This document shows, piece after piece, positions 7,568 through 14,590 of a DNA stretch of 35,232 nucleotides (the first letter of the stretch is position 1; each line of letters begins with the position of its first letter). The translations under genes and the position numbers were made by a program. The stretch is from NCBI RefSeq assembly GCF_002910825.1, contig NZ_NEUB01000614.1:1-35232 (forward strand). Direction: 5' to 3'. The DNA is from Streptomyces sp. SM1. Lineage in GTDB: Bacteria; Actinomycetota; Actinomycetes; Streptomycetales; Streptomycetaceae. The notes under the pieces were generated by a model, which had not been told where the DNA came from, did not search any database, and worked only from the letters and a program-made list of their open reading frames with translations.

Positions 7568-8641
7568 TCACGGCGAGGAGACGCGGCCCGGGGACATCGC
7601 GGGCGCCGAGGTCGAGTCGCGGACCACCAGGGTGGGCCGGTGCAGGATGGACTGACCGGTCTCACCGCCGTCACCGTCCATGACCTGGCGCAACCTGGCG
7701 AACGCGGTGGCCGCCATCTCCTCCACCGGCTGCCGCACCGTAGTGAGCGCGGGCATGGCCATGCCCGCGAGCATGATGTCGTCGTAGCCGGTGACGGAGA
7801 CGTCGCTGCCGACCACCAGGCCCGCCTCCCTGGCGCCCGCGACGACGCCGAGCGCGCACATGTCGTTGATGGCGACGATCGCGGTCGGGGGGCGGGGTGC
7901 CGAGAGGATCTCCAGCGCGGCGACACGTCCGAGTTCGGCGGCGTCCCGGTCGTCGAAGTCCACCGTGTCGGCTCCCGACCACACGATGCCGGCCGACCGG
8001 GGGAGGCCCGCGGCGTCGAGGGCCTGCCGGAACCCGCTGTAGCGCTCGGCCCGGTTGACACTCCCGATCGAGCCCGACACGAAGGCCAGGCGCGTGTGCC
8101 CCAGGGCCAGCAGGTGCTCCGTCGCCAGGCGCATGCCGAGAACGTTGTCGGTCCCGATGTTCACCGCGCGGTGCGGATCGCCGGGCTGGGCGGTGCGGTC
8201 GAAGGCCACGAGGCCCAGTCCGGCCTCGACGGTGGGCTTCACATGGTCGAGTGAGGGAAGGGACGAGCACAGGACGACCCCGCCGATGCCGTCGCCCCAG
8301 AGCTCCTCCACGTAGCGACGCTCCCGTTCCGGGTCTCGCTCGCTGTTGCACAGGAGCATGTAGAAGCCCTCTGCCAGCGCCGCCGCTTCGAGATGCCGGG
8401 CGAACGTGCCCCAGAACGGGTTGGCCACCGACGGCACGATGAGGCCGAGCATCTGGATCCGGCCGGTGCGCAGCTGCTGGGCGGCGCGGTTGGGGCGGTA
8501 GCCGAGGCGCCGGATCGCCGACTCCACCCGGGACCGTGTCTCGGGCAGCATCTTGCCGGTCCGGCCGTTGAGCAGGTTGGAGACCGTGCTCGGGGAGACC
8601 CCCGCTTCCTGTGCCACCTGGTAGATCGTTACCCCGGCCAC
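7568..8641 (-). CDS. LacI/GalR-family transcriptional regulator of the polyuronate cluster
   Basis: A 357-residue DNA-binding protein. Residues 4-23 (TIYQVAQEAGVSPSTVSNLL) form the LacI helix-turn-helix, followed by the hinge with RPNRAAQQLRTG. From about residue 60 onward is a periplasmic-binding-protein-like sensor domain. The GTG start at 8641-8639 is preceded by AGGAGAGG; a longer frame to 8743 would overlap the operators. It is divergent from the solute-binding-protein gene, and the 160-bp gap holds a strong promoter and two LacI-type palindromes. It most likely represses the catabolic operon, and probably itself, until a pathway intermediate such as KDG or an unsaturated oligouronate binds. 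The ligand is inferred from context only. Confidence 0.87.
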   Translation of the reverse strand: MAGVTIYQVAQEAGVSPSTVSNLLNGRTGKMLPETRSRVESAIRRLGYRPNRAAQQLRTGRIQMLGLIVPSVANPFWGTFARHLEAAALAEGFYMLLCNSERDPERERRYVEELWGDGIGGVVLCSSLPSLDHVKPTVEAGLGLVAFDRTAQPGDPHRAVNIGTDNVLGMRLATEHLLALGHTRLAFVSGSIGSVNRAERYSGFRQALDAAGLPRSAGIVWSGADTVDFDDRDAAELGRVAALEILSAPRPPTAIVAINDMCALGVVAGAREAGLVVGSDVSVTGYDDIMLAGMAMPALTTVRQPVEEMAATAFARLRQVMDGDGGETGQSILHRPTLVVRDSTSAPAMSPGRVSSP

Positions 8642-8683
8642 TGACCCTCTCCTGTGAATCGGACACCAAATGTTTCCGCTCTG

Positions 8684-8712
8684 TTGACAGCCCGTACTGC
8701 CGTTCCTAGTCT
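8684..8712 (+). promoter_or_regulatory. Consensus-like promoter of the polyuronate operon
   Basis: TTGACA at 8684-8689 and TAGTCT at 8707-8712 are separated by exactly 17 bp, a near-consensus housekeeping sigma promoter. Transcription should start near 8719, inside the operators and about 83 bases before the ATG at 8802. Confidence 0.75.
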
Positions 8713-8713
8713 C

Positions 8714-8743
8714 GTGCATCGAAACACCAGTAAATCGATGCAC
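8714..8743. promoter_or_regulatory. Two tandem LacI-type operators forming a larger palindrome
   Basis: GTGCATCGAAACAC (8714-8727) and GTAAATCGATGCAC (8730-8743) are each pseudo-palindromes centred on CG, as LacI-family sites are; their centres are 16 bp apart. Together the outer arms GTGCATCGA (8714-8722) and TCGATGCAC (8735-8743) form a perfect 9-bp inverted repeat around a 12-bp spacer. They begin one base after the -10 hexamer, so bound repressor would block initiation. Confidence 0.75.
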
Positions 8744-8801
8744 TAATCAAAACGCAAGTTCGTCACCTGCTCAGCACGTACCTCTCAGCCGGGAGTCTCC
8801 T

Positions 8802-10091
8802 ATGCGCCCACGTACGTCGCCCCTCTCCAGAAGAAGACTCCTCGGACTGGGTGCCGCCACCGCGGCAGGCGCCGCACTGTCCGCCTGCGGCGGTCCCGCA
8901 CCCCAGAAGGAGGGCGGCGGTGACGCCTCCCTGCGGCTGCTCACCCCGATCTTCGACCGGGCGGACGGGCAGAAGCTGCTCACCTCGCTGCTCACCGACT
9001 TCAAGAAGGATCACCCGGGCGTCAGTGTCCAGGTGGACTACACGGAGTACGGGAAGCTCAACGAGAAGCTCGCCACATCGATCGTGGGGGGACAGCCCTA
9101 CGACGTCATGCTGATGGGTGTCGGCTGGATCCCGCCCTTCGTCGAGAAGGGTGTGCTCGCCGATCTCGGGACGAGTCAGTCAGAGCTGGAGCGCCTGTAC
9201 AACCCGCGTGTGGTGCAGCCCGGGATCTACGAGGGCAAGACGTACGCCCGCCCCATCCTGCTCGACACCCGCATGGGTATCTACCGCAAGGACATCCTGG
9301 CCGAGGCGGGGATCGACGCGCCGCCGAAGGACCTGACCGAGCTGAAGGAGATGGGCAAGGAACTGACCGTCCGCAAGGGCGGCAAGCTGACGCGGGCCGG
9401 CGTGGACATCCTCAGCAACGACCTGCGCCAGACCTACCTTCCCGTCATGTGGGCGCACGGCGCCGACCTGTTCGCCGACGGCAAGCCCGTCTTCGACTCG
9501 GACGAGGCCGTGGACGCCCTCCAGTGGATGGTCGACATCATCCGCACGGAGAAGATCGAGGACTACGGCTTCACCCAGAAGGGGGCGGTCGTCGCTCCCC
9601 TCGTCCAGGGCCGGGCGGCGATGATGGTCGGGCACAACGACATGTGGCGGCAGGTGTCCGAGAGCGCGCCGGAGCTCATCGCCGAGGACAAGATCGCCGG
9701 CTTCATGCTGAACCAGCAGCGTCCGGCGCTGTTCCAGGGCGGCACGCTGGCCACTCTGTCGGCCAAGACGCGGTATCCCGAGCAGGCCAAGGCCCTGGTG
9801 GAGTTCCTGTCGGGGGAGAAGGTGTCGCCGCAGGCGGCCGAGCAGCGCGGCAACATTCCCGCGGTCCTCAGCGCGGCGGACTCCGAATACGTGAGGAGCA
9901 ACAAGCTCGTCTCGTTCGCGGTGAACAACCTGGACCACGCCTTCTCCGAGGGCGGCGTGCCGACCTGGCTGGAGATCCGGGAGGAGTTCAAGCCGGCTCT
10001 GGAGAGCGCCCTGCTCGGCAAGTCCAGTCCGGCCGACGCCCTGCGGGGACTGGCCGAGAAGGCCGAGGCCATCATCGCCAAGGGGGCGTGA
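8802..10091 (+). CDS. ABC transporter sugar-binding lipoprotein, family 1
   Basis: A 429-residue extracellular solute-binding protein. The N-terminus has a twin-arginine motif (SRRRLLGLG, residues 9-17), a hydrophobic stretch, and a lipobox ALSAC with the acylated cysteine at C29. It should therefore be exported folded by Tat and anchored to the membrane. The mature part has family-1 features such as the YDVMLMGVGWIPPFVEKGVLADL segment, shown here in brief, and a C-terminal helical region. ATG 8802 is preceded by GGGAGTC at a suitable distance. It is the first gene of the operon and overlaps the next start by a GTGA junction. The substrate is inferred to be oligouronate from its neighbours. 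Confidence 0.87.
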   Translation: MRPRTSPLSRRRLLGLGAATAAGAALSACGGPAPQKEGGGDASLRLLTPIFDRADGQKLLTSLLTDFKKDHPGVSVQVDYTEYGKLNEKLATSIVGGQPYDVMLMGVGWIPPFVEKGVLADLGTSQSELERLYNPRVVQPGIYEGKTYARPILLDTRMGIYRKDILAEAGIDAPPKDLTELKEMGKELTVRKGGKLTRAGVDILSNDLRQTYLPVMWAHGADLFADGKPVFDSDEAVDALQWMVDIIRTEKIEDYGFTQKGAVVAPLVQGRAAMMVGHNDMWRQVSESAPELIAEDKIAGFMLNQQRPALFQGGTLATLSAKTRYPEQAKALVEFLSGEKVSPQAAEQRGNIPAVLSAADSEYVRSNKLVSFAVNNLDHAFSEGGVPTWLEIREEFKPALESALLGKSSPADALRGLAEKAEAIIAKGA

Positions 10092-11086
10092 CCCTCGTGC
10101 CCAGTCATCCGGCCGCAGAAACGACAAGTCGGCGTCCTTCCGCAGTGCATCGATCTACCAGATCGCCGACGTCGATGCCGCGCAGCGAACGGCCTGGGCG
10201 TAAAAGGAAGTTCGGACACGAACGACGCCGGGTGGCCCTCCTCCTGCTGGCTCCCTCGGTCATCCATCTCGTGTGGTGGATCGGCCTCCCGGTCCTGGCC
10301 ACCTTCGCCCTGGCGTTCACCGACTACGACATCCTCGCGGGCACGGTCACCTTCAACGGTCTGGACAACTTCCAGGAGATCTTCGGCGACCCGACCTGGA
10401 ACTCGTCCATCTGGCACACCGTCGTCTTCACCTTCTTCACCGTGCCGGTGGCCATGGCGATCGCGGTCGTCCTGGCGCTCCTGCTCAACGTGAAGATGCG
10501 AGGGTCGGCCTGGTACCGGACGGCGGTCTTCATGCCGCATGTCACCGCGACCGTGGCGATCGCCCTGGTGTGGATGTGGATGTTCGAACCCCGGCTCGGC
10601 GTCGTGAACACCATGCTCGGCTGGGTCGGCATCGACGGGCCGGTCTGGCTGGCCGACCCCGACTGGGCGCTCACCGCCGTGATCGTGGTGAGCATCTGGA
10701 AGGGCATCGGCATCAAGATGCTCATCTACCTGGCCGCGCTGCAGGCCATGCCTAACGACGTGTACGAGGCGGCGAGGATCGACGGCGCCTCACAGGTGCG
10801 GCAGTTCTTCTCCATCACCCTGCCGCTGCTGAAACCGGCGACGTTCTTCGTCCTGGTGGTGTCGATCATCGACTCCTTCCAGGCGTTCGACCAGCTGTAC
10901 GTGCTGACGCCCGACGGAGGGCCCGGCAACTCGACGACGGTCATGACGTACGAGATCTACCGCACGGCGTTCAAGGAGTTCAACATGGGCGCGGCCTGCG
11001 CGCAGAGCGTGGTGCTGTTCGCCTTCCTGCTGGTGCTCATGCTGATCAGCCGACGTCTCACCGGAAAGGAAGACGATGTCCGCTGA
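10088..11086 (+). CDS. ABC transporter permease, MalF type
   Basis: A 332-residue inner-membrane permease with about six spans. The ATPase-docking EAA loop is present as EAARIDGASQVRQFFSITLPL. The GTG at 10088 overlaps the previous stop (GTGA) and gives a hydrophilic, basic leader of about 55 residues before the first span. GTG 10097 and ATG 10174 are possible later starts, but the last lacks a ribosome-binding site. It pairs with the MalG-type protein that overlaps its 3' end by 11 bp. No ATP-binding subunit is encoded anywhere in the cluster. Confidence 0.85.
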   Translation: MTLVPSHPAAETTSRRPSAVHRSTRSPTSMPRSERPGRKRKFGHERRRVALLLLAPSVIHLVWWIGLPVLATFALAFTDYDILAGTVTFNGLDNFQEIFGDPTWNSSIWHTVVFTFFTVPVAMAIAVVLALLLNVKMRGSAWYRTAVFMPHVTATVAIALVWMWMFEPRLGVVNTMLGWVGIDGPVWLADPDWALTAVIVVSIWKGIGIKMLIYLAALQAMPNDVYEAARIDGASQVRQFFSITLPLLKPATFFVLVVSIIDSFQAFDQLYVLTPDGGPGNSTTVMTYEIYRTAFKEFNMGAACAQSVVLFAFLLVLMLISRRLTGKEDDVR

Positions 11087-12005
11087 GAAGCTCGCCGCCG
11101 CCGGCGCCGCCACCGCGGTGCCTCCGCGCACAGGCAGACCGCTGCTGACCCGGCGACTGCGGCGCGTGGCACTGCACCTGGTGCTCGCCACCGTGTCGCT
11201 GGTGATGGCCATCCCCTTTCTGTGGATGATCGTCACCTCGCTCAAGACCGACCCCGACCTGGCCTCCTACCCCCCGGGGCTGCTGCCCCGGATCTGGGAC
11301 TGGGACAACTACCCCGAGGCCCTCGAGTACGCCCCCTTCGGTACCTACTTCCGCAACAGCCTGTTCATCTCGATCGGGCACACCGCGCTCAACCTGGCGC
11401 TGGCCTCCATGGCCGGATACGCGCTGGCCCGTATCCCGTTCCGGGGCAGCACCGTGATCTTCATGGGCGTCCTGGCCACGATGATGATTCCGACGTACAC
11501 CAAGATCGTGCCCCAGTACCTGATCGCCAAGGGCATCCCGTTCTTCGGCGGTAACGACTACCTGGGCAGGGGCGGCCACGGCTGGCTCGACTCGTGGTGG
11601 GGTCTCATCATTCCCGGCGCGCTCACTCCTTTCGCCATCTTCCTCTTCCGGCAGTTCTACCTCTCGCTGCCACGCGAACTGGAGGAGGCCGCCCGCATCG
11701 ACGGCATGGGGGAGTTCGGCATCTACGCACGGGTGATGACACCCCTGGTCAAGCCGGCCATCGCCACCGTCGGCCTGCTCACCTTCGAGAGCAGCTGGAA
11801 CAACTTCCTCTGGCCGCTGATCATCACGACCGACACCGACCTGCGCGTCATCCAGGTGGGACTGTCCGCCTTCCAGCAGGCCGACCAGAACGCCTGGGCC
11901 TACATGATGGCCGGCACGACGCTCGCCACCGTCCCGATGGTGGCGCTGTTCCTGCTCGCCCAGCGGTACTTCGTGCAGGGCTTCGCCAACTCCGGCATCA
12001 AATAG
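11076..12005 (+). CDS. ABC transporter permease, MalG type
   Basis: A 309-residue inner-membrane permease with six predicted spans and the EAA loop EEAARIDGMGEFGIYARVMTPL. ATG 11076 is preceded by GGAAAGGAAG and overlaps the end of the MalF-type gene, indicating translational coupling. In streptomycetes such two-permease importers are commonly energised by the shared ATPase MsiK, encoded elsewhere; that would explain the absence of an ATPase gene here. Confidence 0.86.
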   Translation: MSAEKLAAAGAATAVPPRTGRPLLTRRLRRVALHLVLATVSLVMAIPFLWMIVTSLKTDPDLASYPPGLLPRIWDWDNYPEALEYAPFGTYFRNSLFISIGHTALNLALASMAGYALARIPFRGSTVIFMGVLATMMIPTYTKIVPQYLIAKGIPFFGGNDYLGRGGHGWLDSWWGLIIPGALTPFAIFLFRQFYLSLPRELEEAARIDGMGEFGIYARVMTPLVKPAIATVGLLTFESSWNNFLWPLIITTDTDLRVIQVGLSAFQQADQNAWAYMMAGTTLATVPMVALFLLAQRYFVQGFANSGIK

Positions 12006-12020
12006 CCCTGTCGTCCCGTC

Positions 12021-12062
12021 CCGACATACCAGATCCGACATATCAGATCCGACATATCAACC
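12021..12062 (+). repeat. Three tandem 14-bp repeats between permease and SDR genes
   Basis: CCGACATACCAGAT (12021-12034), CCGACATATCAGAT (12035-12048) and CCGACATATCAACC (12049-12062) lie head to tail in the 69-bp gap, ending just before the SDR ribosome-binding site. Their AT content is higher than that of the flanking genes. They might be a regulator site, an RNA-processing or stability element setting transporter versus enzyme levels, or replication-slippage repeats. Confidence 0.6.
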
Positions 12063-12074
12063 GGAGAACTCCTC

Positions 12075-12842
12075 ATGCCTTTTGACCTCACGGGGCGCCG
12101 TGCGCTCGTCACCGGCGCCGGGCACGGCATCGGCGCGGCCGTCGCGCTCGGCCTGGCCCGGGCGGGCGCCGACGTGATCGTTCACCACGGTCACTCCGCC
12201 GATGCGGCTCAGCGCGTCGTGGCCGACATCAGTGCGCTCGGACGCAAGTCCACCGCCGTCGCCGCGGACGTCACGGACTCCACCGCCGTCGAGCGCCTGG
12301 TCGACGAGAGCGTCACCTTCCTCGGCGGCCTCGACATCGTCGTCGCCAACGCCGGGCATCTCGTCGGTCGGGTCCCCGTCTCCGACATGACCGACGAACA
12401 CTTCCGCAGCGTGATCGACGTCAACCTCGTCTCCGCCTTCCGGACGTGCCGGGCCGCCCTGCCTCACGTGCGGGAAGCCGGGCGCGCGGGACGGATCATC
12501 CTCATGGCCTCACAGGCGGCTCACGACGGCGGCGGCCCCGGCGCGACCGCCTACGCGGCGGCCAAGGCCGGAGTGATCGGCTTCGCCAAGGGGCTGGCCA
12601 AGGAGATCGGCGGTGCCGGGGTCACGGTCAACGCCCTCGCTCCCGGATACATCGGCGAGACCGCCTTCCACGGCACGTTCACCGCGCCCGAGGCCCGGCG
12701 CGGCATCGTCGAGAAGCTGCCGATCGGCCGGGCGGGCACCGTGGAGGACGTCGCGGGCACCGCCGTCTACCTGGCCTCCGACGAGGCCGGATACGTCACC
12801 GGTGCCACCTTCGACATCGGTGGCGGCGCATGGCCGCGCTGA
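12075..12842 (+). CDS. Short-chain dehydrogenase/reductase, probable 4-deoxy-5-keto-uronate (DEH) reductase
   Basis: A 255-residue cytoplasmic SDR. The dinucleotide-binding motif is TGAGHGIG (13-20), the NAG motif is at 92-94, and the catalytic set is S146, Y160 and K164 (YAAAK). In alginate metabolism an SDR of this size reduces the DEH produced by exolyases to 2-keto-3-deoxygluconate (KDG) with NAD(P)H; the KDG kinase and KDPG aldolase encoded downstream make that the likely role. A general sugar or uronate dehydrogenase is the alternative. GGAG lies upstream of ATG 12075. Its last 13 bases overlap the start of the next gene. Confidence 0.8.
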   Translation: MPFDLTGRRALVTGAGHGIGAAVALGLARAGADVIVHHGHSADAAQRVVADISALGRKSTAVAADVTDSTAVERLVDESVTFLGGLDIVVANAGHLVGRVPVSDMTDEHFRSVIDVNLVSAFRTCRAALPHVREAGRAGRIILMASQAAHDGGGPGATAYAAAKAGVIGFAKGLAKEIGGAGVTVNALAPGYIGETAFHGTFTAPEARRGIVEKLPIGRAGTVEDVAGTAVYLASDEAGYVTGATFDIGGGAWPR

Positions 12843-14584
12843 CCGTTCCGCAGGAGCCCGGCGGGTGGTGGCACGCCTACGTCTGCCCGGCACACGCCGT
12901 GGAACTCGACCACGGCGACCTGCTCGGCGGCGCCTTCCCCGCCGGCGGTGCCGCCTGCCGCTACGGCTGCCGCCTGGACACCGACGCCATTCGGGGCGCG
13001 TGGACCGTTCTGGCGCACCAGGAGATCGCCCGGTACCTGCGGCACCTGTCCGCCGGCCCGCCCGACGAACGCCACGAGGCCGTGGCGGTGCTGCGCCAGT
13101 ACGCGGAGCTCTACGCCGGCCTGCCGGTGACACACGCGGGCGGTGACGACTGGATGCTGCGCGGACGGCTTTTCCACCAGGCGCTGACCGAGGCCATCTG
13201 GGCGGTCAACATCGCCCACGCGGCACGCACGCTGGCGGCGGACCCGGAAGGCCCCGGACTGGACGAGCTCGTCCCCTTCCTCGAATCGCTCCGGGAAGCG
13301 GCCGGAGCAGCGCGGGGCGAGCTCCTGAGGAAGGGAGAGGCCCGTTCGAACTACACCGCCTGGCTGGCCGCCGCAGAGATCTCCTGCCGCTGTGCCGCCG
13401 ATCTGATCGCCGGAGAGGAACCCGACGCGATCGGCCTCGCGCAGGAGTACGGACTGGCCGCCCACATGCGGACAGCGGTCCACCGGGACGGCTGGGAGTG
13501 GGAGGCAAGCACCTACTACCACCTGTTCGTCCTGCACGCCTACCTGCTCGCGCTGCGCGGCGCCCGCCTGGAGCAACTGCCCGACGACATCGCGGCAGTA
13601 CTGGGCGCCATGGTCTCGGCGCTTGCGGGCGTCGCCGCTCCGGACGGCACCCTGCCGGCCCTGCACGACGGCCCCTACCGGCGCGAGGCACAGGCGGCCG
13701 AGATCAGAGAGGTGGCCGCGCTCGCGGCCCAACTGTTCGCGGGCGCACCGCTGAAGGCCGTCGCCCAGGCTGCCGAACGCGACTCGGCCGCCCCACTCCC
13801 CGCGGACCTCGACGGGTGGTTCGCCGGCGTCCCGCTCCCCACGACGTCACCGCGGCACACCTTCCCCGACGCCGGATTCGCGGTCTTCCGGTCCGCGGGC
13901 GTCCACGCCCTGCTGGACGCCGGACCGCACGGCGGAGGACACGGGCACCAGGATAAACTGTCGCTCTACCTGTACGCGGACGACGGCACTGCCTGGCAGC
14001 CGGACCCCGGCCAGGTCCCGTACGCCCACCGGAAACTGCGCGCGTACTACGCGAGTACGGCGGCCCACCCCACCTTCCGCGTCGACGAGACGGAACAGCG
14101 ACCCTGCGACGCCGTCCTCGACGGCGACACCGGCCGGTGTGAGCAGGCGTACGACGGAGTCACGGCGACACGCCGCGTCGTCACCGACCGGCGTTACCTG
14201 CTCGACATCCTCGTCATCGAGGCGGCCACCGAGCGCCGGCTCACCGCCCAGCTGCGTCCGGGCACCGACCTCGACGTCGTGGCCAAGGGGCCCGACCGGG
14301 CCCGCACGGTCTGGGGCGACGGCGAGTCCGCCATCCTGACGGGTTGCCACGCCTCGCGTCCGCAGGCGGAGTTCACCGTCGTCGCCCATCCCGGTCCCGC
14401 GGATGATCCGGCGCGGAGCCGGCAGGGTGTCGACTGGTCCCTCACCAGCCGGCGCGCCGTGTTCGTCTCCGTCTACCAGTCCGCCGAGACCGCGCCCCCG
14501 GTCCGCCGGGTGAGCCTGTCCGAACGGACCGTCCACATCGACCTGGCCGACGGCACCGTCGCCACCCATCCCATCGGAGCGTGA
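12830..14584 (+). CDS. Heparinase II/III-fold polysaccharide lyase, oligouronate (PL15/PL17-like)
   Basis: A 584-residue protein without a signal peptide, so probably cytoplasmic. It has an N-terminal alpha/alpha-barrel (about 20-330) with NYTAW at 174-178, then the heparinase II/III beta domain with GGGHGHQDKLSLYLY, whose HGHQD is at 371-375 and probably binds metal or takes part in catalysis. This is the layout of exo-acting oligoalginate lyases such as Atu3025. It probably trims imported unsaturated oligouronates to monomers. ATG 12830 lies inside the end of the SDR gene, giving a 13-bp overlap and translational coupling. The exact PL family and substrate cannot be fixed by eye. Confidence 0.78.
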   Translation: MAALTVPQEPGGWWHAYVCPAHAVELDHGDLLGGAFPAGGAACRYGCRLDTDAIRGAWTVLAHQEIARYLRHLSAGPPDERHEAVAVLRQYAELYAGLPVTHAGGDDWMLRGRLFHQALTEAIWAVNIAHAARTLAADPEGPGLDELVPFLESLREAAGAARGELLRKGEARSNYTAWLAAAEISCRCAADLIAGEEPDAIGLAQEYGLAAHMRTAVHRDGWEWEASTYYHLFVLHAYLLALRGARLEQLPDDIAAVLGAMVSALAGVAAPDGTLPALHDGPYRREAQAAEIREVAALAAQLFAGAPLKAVAQAAERDSAAPLPADLDGWFAGVPLPTTSPRHTFPDAGFAVFRSAGVHALLDAGPHGGGHGHQDKLSLYLYADDGTAWQPDPGQVPYAHRKLRAYYASTAAHPTFRVDETEQRPCDAVLDGDTGRCEQAYDGVTATRRVVTDRRYLLDILVIEAATERRLTAQLRPGTDLDVVAKGPDRARTVWGDGESAILTGCHASRPQAEFTVVAHPGPADDPARSRQGVDWSLTSRRAVFVSVYQSAETAPPVRRVSLSERTVHIDLADGTVATHPIGA

Positions 14585-14590
14585 GAACGC

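Noticed and set aside
12021..12062. CRISPR array for the three 14-bp repeats.
   Set aside because: Units are too short, directly adjacent without spacers, and no cas gene is present.
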